DNA of 64,000 bases from positions 135,900,889 through 135,964,888 of the forward strand of contig NC_133771.1 of NCBI RefSeq assembly GCF_003597395.2, written 5' to 3'. Under the pieces are notes generated by a model, which was not told the DNA's origin, searched no databases, and was given only the letters and a program-made list of their open reading frames with translations. Below are positions 11,798 to 22,480 of the stretch, in pieces. The stretch comes from Chelonoidis abingdonii. Taxonomy: Eukaryota; Chordata; Testudines; Testudinidae. Made by a program: the position numbers and the translations under genes. The number at the start of each line of letters is the position of its first letter. The first letter of the stretch is position 1.

Positions 11798-12603
11798 TAG
11801 GGTTGCCAGTTGTCTAATCACACAAATCCAAACACCCTAGCCCCGCTCTTTCCAGAAGGCCACACACCTGCCCCACCCCTTCTCTGAGGCCTTGCCCACT
11901 CCATCCCCTCTCCCTCCATTGTTCACTCTCCCCACCTTCATTCACTTTCACAGGGCTGGGGCAGGGGGTTAGGGTGCAGGCTCTGAGCTGGGGCCAAGGG
12001 GTTTGGAGTGTGAAGGGATCTCCGGGCTGAGCCTGGGGCAAGGGTTGGGGTGCAGGAGAGGGTGTGGGGTGCAAGCTCTGGGAGGGAGTTTGGGTGCTAG
12101 AGGGGGCTCAGGGCTGGGGCAGGGGGTTGGGGTGTGGGATGCAGGCTCCACCCAGAAGACGCTTACCTTGGGTGGTTCCCGGTCAGCGGTGCAGCAGGGC
12201 TAAATCAGGCTCCCTGCCTGCCCTGGCCCCACACCACTCCCAGAAGTGGCTGCCATGTCTGACCCTTGGTGGGGGGGAAAGGGGCTCCGTACGCTTTCTG
12301 TGCCCACAAGCACCATCCCCACAACTCCCACTGTCCGCAGTTCCCAGCCTATGGGAGCTGCAGAATTGGCACATGGGGCGCAGGCAACACATGGAGATCC
12401 TTTCCCACCCCCAGCGGCTACAGGGAAGTGCCAGCCACTTTCAGGAGTGGCGCGGGACCAGGGCAGGCAGGGAGCCTGCCTTAGCACCCTGTGCCGCCAA
12501 ACTTTTAGCACCTAAAATCTCCTGGTTTGGCTTCAGTAGCCTCCAGGAGATAGGGCCTGATTCCAGGAGACTCCTGGCAAAATCAGGAGGGTTAGCAACC
12601 CTA
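11798..12603. mobile_element. GC-rich hAT-type element with TAGGGTTGCCA ends
   Basis: It begins TAGGGTTGCCAG and ends GTTAGCAACCCTA, giving inverted tips. The flanks CTAACGTA (11790-11797) and CTGACATG (12604-12611) match at 5 of 8 positions, with transitions only, as expected for an aged 8-bp duplication. The interior has a G-rich direct-repeat region (about 11950-12150) built on GGGGCAGGGGGTT and GGGGTGCAGG, plus a CpG/GC-rich middle. A 248-codon open frame across it (12064-12810) runs past the right end of the element and shows no protein family, so I treat it as chance in G-rich DNA. Confidence 0.7.
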
Positions 12604-12611
12604 CTGACATG

Positions 12612-13101
12612 GAATTACGTCGAGGGACTAGGCCAGGACATAGCTGATAGAAAAATATGGTGTATGTGCATTGCTGATGTCTTTGTTTGGCAGAGAGGTG
12701 AAACTACTGAAATGAAGGAATTGCCAGGTTTCCTTTTCTTCGGCCAAATACTGAGCTGTATTGTCCCCTCTGCTGAGACATATGGTAGAATGAAAATAAT
12801 GTACATGTGAGTTATATCTGGCTAGTTAGCATAGAAAGGGAGGATCAGAGTCTACTCAGGATGGTGGAAGTTCCTCAGTGCAACTACTGTGCAGCTGGGA
12901 CTTTGTACGTTTTGGAGGCATCTCCAGCTGACAATGAGAGGAGATGGGGAGGTGGTTGCTATATATGGCCCTGTCCATTCTGCAATTCGTGGATTTTTCA
13001 GTGGAAATCCCTTCACAAGGTAGTGTAGCTCACAGCCACAGCAACTTCTGTATGTCTTCTTTTCCATACTGCATGCCCCATAGAGAGGAGGGTAATAGAC
13101 T
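12612..13101. other. Unassigned sequence
   Basis: About 490 bp between two hAT-type elements with no recognisable gene or repeat. Confidence 0.4.
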
Positions 13102-13109
13102 GCCATGAT

Positions 13110-13679
13110 TAAGGTTAAGATTTTGTCAGGATTATTTTTAGTAAAAGTCAGGGACAGGTCACGGGCAAATAACAATTCATGGAAGACCATGACTTGTCCC
13201 TGACTTTTACTAAAAATAATCCTGACAAAATGGGGCTGAGGTGGGGATTAGAGTCGGAGTCCTGCTGTAGGGGGAAAGTGGTGTAGGGGAGAGGCCAGCA
13301 CCTGCTGCCACTGTGATTGGCAGCTCTGGAGTCCTCCCTCTGTGGCTTGGAGCTCCAGATTCCTGCCACATATGGCAACCGAGAGCTATGGGGGCTCCTG
13401 CCACACACAGCAGCTGGGAGCTCCAGATCTGGTGGTGGGGAGCTGCAGGGTCACTCCACTGCCCGCAATAGCTCAGAGCTCTGGGTCCCCCCACTGTTCG
13501 TGGCAGCTGAGAGCTGTGGGGGTCCCCTGATGCCTGTGGCAGCTTGGGGCTCTAGGGCCCCTGCCACCTGACAGCTCCAGCCTCACTGCCATGGGACTGA
13601 AATGGAAAATGTCACAGAGGTCTCTGGAAGTCATAGGATCTGTGACTTCCACGACCTCCATGACATAATCTTATCCTTA
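13110..13679. mobile_element. hAT-type element with TAAGGTTAAGATTTTGTCA ends
   Basis: A 570-bp element. The left tip TAAGGTTAAGATTTTGTCA and the right tip (reverse complement TAAGGATAAGATTATGTCA) form terminal inverted repeats. The flanks are GCCATGAT (13102-13109) and GCCATGAC (13680-13687), an 8-bp duplication with one mismatch. Just inside the left end is a strong palindrome (about 13129-13227) made of GTCAGGATTATTTTTAGTAA and its complement. The middle (13310-13570) is a diverged tandem array of GCAGCTGGGAGCTC-like units. It has no coding capacity. Confidence 0.85.
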
Positions 13680-13687
13680 GCCATGAC

Positions 13688-14929
13688 CTGCCATGAGTGG
13701 CAGCTGGGCTCCGGAGTGATAACGTGTTGCAAGGGAGGGGAGGCACCAAAGAACTGCATGTAGAGACTGGCTCTGTTTAGGTATCCCTGAGATGTGCTGA
13801 TTATCAGTGCAGTTGGAGGGCTCCCCAGGCAGCTGCACTGTGGCCCCTCAAATCCCTTCTCTGGAGAAAACAATGCATCAGAAACACCGCACAAGCATTC
13901 CCGCATCACACTTTTTTTCCATGATATAGAATGACAGAGTTCACTGTGATTCAGTTCCCCGGATCCAATTAATCATTTTCATAATTAAAAACATATGGTC
14001 AACTTGAAAGCACAGCCAGAGAGTTAGGCAACTCAACATGGAAGTGCATTGTTGCCTAATTCTAATAATACTGATTAAAACTGATCTTGCAGCCCTTGCA
14101 CAGAAAACACTCCCACCAAAATCAAGGCCAGTATTTGCATTTAGCACATTCCATCCTAGATCACAAAGACCTCAACAAACATTAACTGAGCCCGGTAAAA
14201 TCCCTGTGGATAAAGTTCTCATCCCTATTTCAAACCAAAGGCAAACGGAGATATAGTGATGTTAATTTTTTGGCTTTGATATCTTGTTACTGACCCTCCT
14301 TGCTTGTCTTTCTGAATCTGAACTGGAATTCCCCTCTTTTCCACTGTCTCCTCCTGTAGAGTTGATGGACCAACTTCAGTCCCCAAGTTTACACTATCCC
14401 CATTATTTTCAAGGGGGTTGCGCAGGGACAATCTAAGGACGGAATTTGACTCAGTAGCCATAACACAGTGAAGCATTTTAAAAATCTCCTCCACACTAGT
14501 TCATGAATTATCTACCTTAAAAACATCTTGGTCAGGTAGTGTCTCCCTGTAATTCTGTAGCAAAAGGGCAGCTAACTTTACAGTACTTGTTTAGTAATAG
14601 ATTGCTCCTTTCCTTTGAACAGTCACATCACAGAAGTACACATTACCCACATCTCATTATCTAAGGAACCACATTTGGAGCTAAGGTTCTTTCCTGAGTT
14701 GTCTGAATATTCTATTCTACAGAAGACTCTGAGGCTTCTGAAAACAAAATAGCCCAGACAAGATGCAAGAATTATAGCCAATGATGTTGGTATTACATCG
14801 TTGTAACTAAGGTTCATGCCAATGTTTCCACTGTAAAGCCCATTTTACAAGAGTTTATATGACCCTGACATTAAAATGGATTTCAGGTAGAAACTGGCTA
14901 AACAAAATCTCAACACAGAAGTGAATGTA
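13688..14929. other. Unassigned sequence
   Basis: No gene recognised over about 1.2 kb. Short open frames on both strands lack motifs. Confidence 0.45.
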
Positions 14930-15046
14930 GGTCCAAATCTTGAAGTCCTTACTTAGGCACAAGTCCTACTGGCTCAGAGTCCAACTTTCACCCATAGAAA
15001 CAATAAGATTTTTGCCCCTGACTTCAATAGATGCAAGACTGAGCCC
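14930..15046. repeat. Palindromic dispersed reptile repeat
   Basis: A diverged copy of a self-complementary repeat that begins GTCCAAATCTTGAAGTCCTT and ends GCAAGACTGAGCCC, with a GACTTCAATAG centre half. Other members of this broad class lie at 16466-16550, 17755-17955, 47146-47360, 52225-52427 and 53099-53554. Confidence 0.5.
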
Positions 15047-15263
15047 TTGTTGGAAGATTTCCCCTGAGGAAGGTGGAATAAAAATAGAGTTGGGGCTTCA
15101 GGATTTTTTTTTCTTTTTCCTTTTCACGAAATTTGAGGAAAATCACTTTTGTTGTTTCTAATTCCAAGAAAACAGATAAATCTGTTTGGAGATGTGTTGT
15201 GCAATCTTCTTAAAGGAAAGAAAAAGCTTGCTCTACTAATAGCCATTCAGAAGGGGTATGTTG

Positions 15264-15345
15264 ACTAATATATACTACCGAGCACATATGCATATATTAA
15301 TAATATGTATTAGCCGGACCACATATATATATTAGTATGCATTAA
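15264..15345. repeat. AT-rich near-tandem duplication
   Basis: Two adjacent units of about 40 bp, each TAATAT(A/G)TA(C/T)TA, then a short CCG-containing core, then CACATAT and an ATATTA end, are repeated head to tail. This is a local AT-rich expansion with no evident function. Confidence 0.5.
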
Positions 15346-15542
15346 GCACAAATGTTATAGCAATTATATAGCCTAAATTGGCCTATGATTTTTATATGGC
15401 CCTGCTCACTTATGCTAAGTATCCCGTAACCCCTTGCATTCACTGAAGTAAGTTTTGGCTTGAGCAAATAGGGAAGTTGTCAAGATCAGGACAGATGAGT
15501 GCTTTACCATAGCAACAGAAAGGGAGTTACTCTCCCAGTAGT

Positions 15543-15756
15543 CAATTATCAGAGGGGTAGCCGTGTTAGTCTGGATCTGTGAAAGCAGCAGAGAATCCTG
15601 TGGCACCTTATAGACTAACAGAGGTTTTGGAGCGTGAGCTTTCGTGGGTGAATACCCACTTCGTCAGACGCAGGTAGTGGAAGTGGGTATTCACCCACGA
15701 AAGCTCACGCTCCAAAACCTCTGTTAGTCTATAAGGTGCCACAGGATTCTCTGCTG
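15543..15756 (-). mobile_element. Penelope-like insertion with perfect inverted-repeat arms
   Basis: A 214-bp insertion flanked by direct repeats of 11-13 bp (CTCTCCCAGTAGT at 15530-15542 and 15757-15769, the last two bases of the insert overlapping). It holds a Penelope 3' end on the minus strand (15549-15667, ending with the complement of AGAGGGGTAGCCG). A second, 5'-truncated copy follows in the opposite orientation. The two 78-bp arms (15584-15661 and 15681-15758) are identical reverse complements separated by 19 bp. This arrangement resembles twin-primed or template-switched target-primed insertion and is known as a habit of Penelope-like elements. Perfect arms imply a young insertion or sequence homogenisation. 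Confidence 0.85.
15630..15667 (-). ncRNA. Hammerhead-ribozyme-like motif in Penelope end
   Basis: On the minus strand the core box CTGACGA (CUGANGA) is followed by an extra A. Then comes a 6-bp helix GTGGGT/ACCCAC with an ATTC loop, then GAAA, a short GC/GC helix with a 4-nt loop, and UC at the expected cleavage position. Order and spacing match a hammerhead. The extra A between the core and helix II is a departure from the consensus, so activity is uncertain. Hammerhead motifs are known in Penelope-like elements. In the opposite arm (15681 onward) the first core box is absent. Confidence 0.55.
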
Positions 15757-15769
15757 CTCTCCCAGTAGT

Positions 15770-16465
15770 GTAGTGTAATGTCCCAAAGGAAGAGGACAAG
15801 ATGTATGATTGTACTACTCTACTATGAACCTAGGAGATGGCGTCGTGCCCGTTAGTACTTGAAATACATGTGTTCAAAACAAAGAGATAAGGGGTACACC
15901 ACAGTACTACAAAAACAAGGTAGAACGCTGATTGCTTAAAACTAGTTTCAGATGACATACAAAGTACCTTTTACTTGTAAACTGATAGGGTGTAAAAAGA
16001 TGGCTTTAGGGATATAACTTTGGGAGCACACTTTCTGCATAAGGTAAATGTAACATCACTGCATGAGATGGCTTCCTGGAGACTGGTATTGTATAGAACA
16101 TTTGTTGGGTTATTGCAATAAACCTGACTGATGCTGGTTATTTGGTCTCTTGAGTATGTTTCATAACAAATCAAAATGTGGTCAAGCAATTGACTATGTA
16201 CTTTATCAACAGGTAAGATCATGGCCTGACTTACAGGGACCTTGCTGGGCTCAGTCAGCACTGTAAGCAGTGCTAGCAGGAGTCTCCCTGCACACCACAG
16301 CAGTAAGAGAGAGTGGTTATGCCGGTTCCCTGTGTGGGTGCACCAGGGAGGAAGCACACTCTGCATTCTCTCTCCCCTCTAACACAGAGGAAATCCTAAT
16401 TTAACTCACTGCTGACTAGAGCCATACTGGTATTTTTCATTAGTAAATTTCCCTTGGACAATATA
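15770..16465. other. Unassigned sequence
   Basis: About 700 bp with no recognised gene or repeat. A 131-codon open frame on minus (15971-16366) has no motif I can place. Confidence 0.4.
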
Positions 16466-16550
16466 GGGCCAAGTCCTCAAATGGTGTAAATCAGTGTAGC
16501 TCTATTGAAATCAGTGGAGCTGTGCCACTTTACACCAGCTGGGGATCTGG
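16466..16550. repeat. Palindromic dispersed repeat (TGTAAATCAGTGTAG type)
   Basis: A copy of the common GGGCC...GGTGTAAATCAGTGTAGC class with a GAAATCAGTGGAGCTG half. It is self-complementary only in part and has no coding content. Confidence 0.5.
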
Positions 16551-17143
16551 CACATGCAGTACTAGCTAAGTGCTTGGTATTATTATTGTATAAACAAATT
16601 GCAAAGTCCTGGGAAGGGCTCAAGGAAATGAAATTCCAGACAATTTACTCAACTTTTTCCAACATTCCTTTCTAATGGTTTTGTCAAATATTACCATACA
16701 TGTTTATGTTCACACTGTCTGGGTCTGTCTACCTAGTGCTCAGCAAGCATTTGATGGCAAACAAGGACTGTGATGAGTTGCCATAATGCTAAGAGCTTAT
16801 TATACTTAGAAAATGTAATACAGAATGGCTCCTACTACATTATGGAGTCTGTATTACCAACAAAAGAAAAAGTAATTAAAATGGTCAAAATGAATGAGTA
16901 AAGTATATTCGATGGGTTGGCTTTACCTCCTTATTGTCTGTATACATTTACATGCTAATTTGCCAAATTCAGTTGTTTGCAATGGATCTCCCCATTATGA
17001 ATGAGAACAAGCCAGGTTGTTTGGGTTTTTTTAGTTATAGGAAAGAGACATGATTCAATTTGAGGAAAAGGCTTGATGGAGATCCAATGGAAGTCAATGA
17101 ATATTTTTCTATTGACTTCAATGAGAGCAGAATTGGACCCAAA
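16551..17143. other. Unassigned sequence
   Basis: No gene recognised. The end of this stretch (about 17080-17140) carries a palindromic AAGTCAATGAA / TTGACTTCAATGAG motif shared by many reptile repeats. Confidence 0.4.
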
Positions 17144-17146
17144 TTA

Positions 17147-17457
17147 AAACTACATCCATGAGCTAGGGGTGTGATTCCCAGCTCATGTGTACGCACTTGT
17201 GCTAGCTCTCGTCAAGCTAGTGCACTAAAATTAGTAATGTAGCCACAGTAGCACAGGCAGCGGTAGTGATGGCATGTGCTAGCTGTGCCCAGTACAACCC
17301 CATCTGAACCCTGTGGGTACATACTTGGCACGGCTGCGGTTGCCAGTGCAGGCCCAGATACACTACTATTTTTAGTGTGCTAGGTTAGATGAGAGCCAGC
17401 ACAAGTATGTCTGTGTGAGATGGGAATCACAGCCTGCTTTGTAGCCTAGATGTAGCC
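17147..17457. mobile_element. Palindromic MITE with TTA target sites
   Basis: Left end ACTACATCCATGAGCTAGG and right end (reverse complement GGCTACATCTAGG) frame a 311-bp interior that is largely an inverted repeat. GTGATTCCCAGCTC near 17172 pairs with GATGGGAATCAC near 17420, and TGTGCTAGCTCTCGTC pairs with GATGAGAGCCAGCACA. TTA occurs directly outside both ends (17144-17146, 17458-17460), which fits PIF/Harbinger-type insertion. Confidence 0.65.
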
Positions 17458-17754
17458 TTAGAATTCTCAGACACCCCTTTCCTTCCCTAAAACTTTTTGG
17501 ATGTTCTGAATTCTTTGGCTCGTTGTTTTATTTTTCATTTCCAGCTGTGGCCAGAACTGGAAGTGCCAACATACTGAGCGAAAGCCTGCTTCTGAGAGAT
17601 TCCCAGGCTAATTTTGCCCATCCCAGAGGTATAAATAGTTGACCACAGCTGAGAGAGAGAAGTGCTGGCTGAGTATAAGGCTGGGATCAGGGAAGTCCTA
17701 CGTTCTAGTCTTGACTATGCCATGGCAGCCTGCGGTAGCTCACTTAGCAGGCTG

Positions 17755-17955
17755 ATCCAGCTAAGCACATTAGTTTTACTGAAGTCAGTAGAACTATTCA
17801 TGCTGAAAGTTAAGGATCTGCTTAAGTGCTTCGATGGACTGGAGGGCCTTAGGCCCCAATTCAGCAACGTACTTAAACATGAGCCTAATCTTGACAACAT
17901 GAGATCAATGGGACCGCTCAGGTGCTCAAAGTTAGGCATATGCTTAAGTATCTTG
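17755..17955. repeat. Two adjacent palindromic repeats (CTTAAGCACG type)
   Basis: 17755-17845 and 17846-17955 are diverged copies of the same self-complementary repeat (GATCCAGCTAAGCAC...CTTAAGTGCTTCGATGG; CCCCAATTCAGCAACGTACT...TATGCTTAAGTATC). A 99-codon open frame over them has no protein identity. Confidence 0.5.
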
Positions 17956-18037
17956 TTGTAGTGAAGCCTTTATCTCTTTGCCTCAGAGATCAGCAGAGTC
18001 TCAAAAATGAGGACGAGTAGTTGCACTTATTTTACTA

Positions 18038-18225
18038 CACCTCTATCTCAATATAATGCTGTCCTCGGGAGCCAAAAAATCTTACCATGTTATAGGTGAA
18101 ACTACATTATATCGAACTTGCTTTGATCCACCGGAGTGCGCAGCCCCGCCCCTCCGGAGCACTGCTTTACTGCGTTATTTCTGAATTCATGTTATATTGG
18201 GTTGAGTTATATCGAGGTAGAGGTG
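18038..18225. mobile_element. Mariner-like MITE with TA target sites
   Basis: 188 bp beginning CACCTCTATCTCAATATAA and ending with the complement TTATATCGAGGTAGAGGTG. TA stands directly outside both ends (18036-18037 and 18226-18227). The terminal repeats and TA duplication fit a Tc1/mariner-type non-autonomous element. A GC-rich GCAGCCCCGCCCCTCCGG core is typical of this reptile family. Confidence 0.8.
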
Positions 18226-18227
18226 TA

Positions 18228-18624
18228 TTGACTTCTATGGGGTTGTTTGGGGCATCAGGGCAGCATTTAGCCTAGTGTGTATAAAGCCCCGGATACAGTG
18301 ATCTGAATGCACTAGGCACAAGTGGATGAATGACATGGACAGATGATAACATTGCTTCTGAAGGTCCTGGCTTTCTTAACCTGATCACTTTTGTCAGACT
18401 TTTAATGTCTTTTATTGTTTTTGATGTTACTTGATAGCAAATTTTCTTGGGAACTCTAAAAACACAGGCTATGTCTTCACTTACACACATACTCAAATAG
18501 TGGATCTTGTAATGCTCCCACATTTCCCATATCTGCACCTGAGAGACTACATATGCTGTACTGAACATGGATATAAATGCTGTGTACACACATATACCCT
18601 CATCCACACTGCCGCTGTTGTTAT
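18228..18624. other. Unassigned sequence up to the gap
   Basis: About 400 bp with nothing recognised, ending at the run of undetermined bases. Confidence 0.4.
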
Positions 18625-19398
18625 NNNNNNNNNNNNNNNNNNNNNNNNNNNNNNNNNNNNNNNNNNNNNNNNNNNNNNNNNNNNNNNNNNNNNNNNNNNN
18701 NNNNNNNNNNNNNNNNNNNNNNNNNNNNNNNNNNNNNNNNNNNNNNNNNNNNNNNNNNNNNNNNNNNNNNNNNNNNNNNNNNNNNNNNNNNNNNNNNNNN
18801 NNNNNNNNNNNNNNNNNNNNNNNNNNNNNNNNNNNNNNNNNNNNNNNNNNNNNNNNNNNNNNNNNNNNNNNNNNNNNNNNNNNNNNNNNNNNNNNNNNNN
18901 NNNNNNNNNNNNNNNNNNNNNNNNNNNNNNNNNNNNNNNNNNNNNNNNNNNNNNNNNNNNNNNNNNNNNNNNNNNNNNNNNNNNNNNNNNNNNNNNNNNN
19001 NNNNNNNNNNNNNNNNNNNNNNNNNNNNNNNNNNNNNNNNNNNNNNNNNNNNNNNNNNNNNNNNNNNNNNNNNNNNNNNNNNNNNNNNNNNNNNNNNNNN
19101 NNNNNNNNNNNNNNNNNNNNNNNNNNNNNNNNNNNNNNNNNNNNNNNNNNNNNNNNNNNNNNNNNNNNNNNNNNNNNNNNNNNNNNNNNNNNNNNNNNNN
19201 NNNNNNNNNNNNNNNNNNNNNNNNNNNNNNNNNNNNNNNNNNNNNNNNNNNNNNNNNNNNNNNNNNNNNNNNNNNNNNNNNNNNNNNNNNNNNNNNNNNN
19301 NNNNNNNNNNNNNNNNNNNNNNNNNNNNNNNNNNNNNNNNNNNNNNNNNNNNNNNNNNNNNNNNNNNNNNNNNNNNNNNNNNNNNNNNNNNNNNNNNN
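18625..19398. other. Assembly gap, 774 undetermined bases
   Basis: An unbroken run of n. Open frames running through it are meaningless. It probably hides the left part of the outer Harbinger element. Confidence 0.99.
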
Positions 19399-19779
19399 TA
19401 CTCTAGTGCAGCCCCTGCTCTGGTCACTCAGGGAACAGAAAACTACTCATCCAGTGACCAGTATATTTGCCCTCTACCAGACTCCTGTACCCCACTGGCC
19501 TGGGTCTGTCACACCACTTTTATACATTTGTCCCCTTGTTGTTATTCCCTGCAAAATTATGTGGAAGACATGGAGCAATTGGATGATGGTGTGGTTCTGC
19601 TCCTGTTCCTTATTGCAGGACACATGGTTATGCGATGGAGTGGGCATTCAGCGAGATGCTACATGGAAGTTGGGCAGCATTTTATGACACATCAAAGACA
19701 GTTGACCTTGAAGGTCAATGACAATTCATTCAGTTCACACAGTACAGATATGGTGAATGTCAGAATTGTCACAGGATGC

Positions 19780-20400
19780 TCTTTTGTTGACCGTTGCTTC
19801 GGGTGCAGAAGAATTGGCATGGTATGATGGGATCACATTGTTTTGGACACCTGGGATGACTAGCAGTGGCTTCAGAACTTCCAAATGAGGAAATAGACCT
19901 TCATGGAGCTCTGTGAAGAGCTTGAGCCAACCCTTCAGCGCTAAAACACTCAGTCCAGGGAAGCTATACCTGTTCAGAAGAAGGTTGCTGGTTCCGTGTG
20001 GAAGCTGGCTGCACCACTTTCCACTTTGGGGTTGGAAACGCCACTGTCAGCATCACAGTTGTACAGGCTTGTGTGACGATAAACACTGTGCTTTACCCAG
20101 AGAGGTGGTTGCCATTAGAAAAGTTATAGCAATAAAAGCTGGATTTCAGAGGATGGGGTTTCTGAACTGTTTAGAGGCCATCGATGGCACTCATGCCCCA
20201 ATACTTTGCCTAATAACAGGGGCAAGTGAGTATGTGAACCAAAAAGGTTACTTATTCACTCATTCTGCAACGCTTAGTGAACCACAGACGGATTAATGAC
20301 TGCAAATGTGGGAAACACCAGAAAGGTTCATGATGCCAAGGTGCTGAGGAGAGATAGCTTTATGAGGGTTCTGTTCCCCTGGAGCCAAAGTTCATTAGGC
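19780..20400 (+). pseudogene. PIF/Harbinger transposase remnant, outer element
   Basis: A decayed HARBI1-like DDE transposase. The N-terminal block reads, with stops, as DTWDD.QWLQNFQMRK then FMELCEELEP (about 19850-19925). The catalytic-region block is MGFLNCLEAIDGTHAPILCL followed by ASEYVNQKGY (about 20156-20253), in which IDGTH carries the first catalytic Asp of the family. A short VHDAKVL piece near 20327-20350 lies in another frame. The 3' half including the FGRLK-type block is not visible before 20660. Its N-terminal side runs into the assembly gap. I infer that it belongs to an older element interrupted by the Harbinger copy at 20815-33131. Confidence 0.8.
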
Positions 20401-20661
20401 ATGCATTTGTGTGAGACTGGGCACCTCCTTTGGGTTATCAGATTGGGGTTGGGGTCGTTCTGTGGAGGATGGCAGACAACTTCTTATGCATTCACTGTGC
20501 AATATTTTAGTCCTCACTATTAATATGTCTTCAGCTGTTATGGGAGTTCTAACACTTTTAAATCAGCTTATGATTCTTTGTTTGGGTAAGGAAGATTGCA
20601 TTGATTGTGCTTTTTGACTTTTTATTGTCAGCAGTACTAAGTGCAAGTAACGGCTTTTAAC

Positions 20662-20772
20662 CAGGGCTTTGGAGCGGAGCATGGAGCTGGAGCGTGGAGC
20701 AGCTCCGGAGCAGTGGAGTGCAGGTTTTTGCCTGGAGCTGGAGTGGAGCCGAAGCACAGCTCCAAAGCCCGG
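20662..20772. mobile_element. hAT MITE with CAGGGCTTTGGAGC ends
   Basis: A 111-bp GC-rich palindromic element (GGAGCGGAGCATGGAGCTGGA and its mirror). Left tip CAGGGCTTTGGAGC, right tip GCTCCAAAGCCCGG. Flanks CTTTTAAC (20654-20661) and CTGTTAAC (20773-20780) form an 8-bp duplication with one mismatch. Confidence 0.85.
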
Positions 20773-21329
20773 CTGTTAACGAGCTCTAATCCACAGTGCA
20801 ATTGAAACTCCTTAGGCCAGGTCTACACTACAAAGTTTTGTTGACATATGTTAGATCAGCATACAGCCACCACAGTTAGTAAATTGCTTGTGTACGTGCT
20901 TACTTTGCTCCTTGCTTTGGTGTGCACCAGGAGTGCTCATGTCGATGCACAGTGCAATACATGATGGGTTGGTATCCCAGCGAGTAGCCCACCACCATTC
21001 AGTGCAGTCTTTTAGGTAATTTTGGCAATGCAAGGTGGGGCATAAATGAGTTGTGCATAGATGACTAGAAGCAAGAGGTCAATTTCCCATAATGCAATGT
21101 TCTCTATCCCATAATATCATCTCTATCCCATAATTTCTGCAGCTATTTTCACTGTCCCATGAACCTGCTTGGGACTTGACAGAAGCATGGAGACTGCACA
21201 GCTCTGAACTATTGTCATGAGCGTTGGAAGCACAAGATGCATGAACATCCTGTATTTGCAGCGCCACAAGAAGAACCCCAGGGAACATGACCATTTCTTG
21301 AAGGACTGTTTGCTGTGGGACGTAGCATG

Positions 21330-22480
21330 AAACAAATCACAGTTGGTGGTGGTGTTCACAGAGCAGCTGTAGATGGTAGAGCGCTGCTTCTGGGCTGGAG
21401 AAACGAGCATTGACTGGTGGGATTACATTATAATGCAGGTTTGAGAAGACAAGCAATGGCTGCAGCACTTCTGGATGCACAAGGTGCCATTCCTGGATCT
21501 GTGCAGTGAGCTCACATGGCTGTACCGACAGTGGAGAAGCCAGTGGTGAGCAGATTGTGGAAACTTGCCATACCAGAATGCTACCAGTCAATAGGAAGTC
21601 ATTTTGGAGTTGGAAAACTCACTGTGAGGACCAATGTCATGCAAGTGCAGAGGGCCAGTAATTGTATCCTACTACTCAGGACTGTAACTCTCAGCAATGT
21701 GGAGGACATAGTGAATGGCTTTGCACCTATGGGGTTCCTGAACTGCAGTGGAGCAATAGATGGCACACCCATCACTATTTTGGCCCAGAGCACCTGTCAC
21801 AGAGTACATCATCAGAAAAGGCTACATCTCACTGGTGGATCACCGGGGATGCTTCACTGATATCAGTGTTGGGCTGGTCAGGGAAGGTGCATGATGCTTG
21901 TCTCTTTAAGAACACAGGACTGTTCAAAAAGCTACAAGTAGGGTACCTTCTTTCCCAGTTGGCAGATTGCTATTAACTATTGTGAAATGCCAGTCAAGAT
22001 TCTGGGGGTTCCTGCCTACCCCTTACTTCCCTAGCTCATGAAGCCATCTACCAGCCACTAGTGTTGCCAACCCTCCAGGACTGTCCTGGATTCTCCAGGA
22101 ATTAAAGATTATGTCGTATAACAAAACCTTCAAGAACACATTCGACCAAAATTGGCAACCCTACCAGCCACCTCAACAGCACCAATGAAAGATGCAGCTA
22201 CAGGCTCAGCAGGTGCAGAATGACAGCTGAATGTGCTTTTGGTAGACTGAAAAGGCACTGGCATTGTTTATTCACTAGATTGGATGTCAGTGTGGAAAGT
22301 ATCCCATTTGTTATAGCTGCCTATTGTGTCCTGCATAAAATCTGTGAAGCAAAGCGGGGGAAGTTTGCCATAGTGATAAAAATGTGGTGGAGGAGCTGCT
22401 GTCTGCTGAGTTTGAACAACCAGACACAAGGGTTATCAGATGAGCTCAATGAGGAGCTGTACAGCTCAGGGAGGTTTTGA
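21330..22480 (+). pseudogene. PIF/Harbinger (HARBI1-like) transposase, inner element
   Basis: The cut-and-paste DDE transposase of the enclosing element, inactive. In order: an N-terminal WWDYI / QWLQHFWM region (about 21415-21480); VSRLWKLAIPECYQSIGSHF then GVGKLTV (about 21546-21625); MGFLNCSGAIDGTPITILAQ (about 21729-21785), with the first catalytic Asp in IDGTP; a frameshift near 21805; LGWSGKVHDACLF (about 21868-21906); and finally AFGRLKRHWHCLFTRLDV with AAYCVLHKICEAKRG (about 22232-22360). A hAT MITE (22059-22163) splits the coding sequence between the second and third catalytic regions. Noisy copies of the 3' half reappear at 28680-28940 (direct) and about 27900-28140 (inverted) as assembly artefact. 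Confidence 0.9.
22059..22163. mobile_element. 105-bp hAT MITE nested in the transposase
   Basis: Starts TAGTGTTGCCAACCC and ends TTGGCAACCCTA, tips in inverted orientation. It is flanked by an exact 8-bp duplication, CCAGCCAC, at 22051-22058 and 22164-22171. Removing the element and one duplication rejoins the surrounding Harbinger sequence, which shows that the Harbinger copy was there first. Confidence 0.93.

Noticed and set aside
12064..12810. A 248-codon open frame on the plus strand
   Set aside because: It starts within a G-rich MITE and runs past its end into unrelated sequence; no domain is visible.
15681..15712. A second hammerhead on the plus strand in the right arm
   Set aside because: The arm begins inside helix II; the CUGANGA box is replaced by GTGGA sequence, so the core is incomplete.
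18431..19827. Open frames of up to 418 codons
   Set aside because: They run through 774 undetermined bases and are mostly unknown residues.
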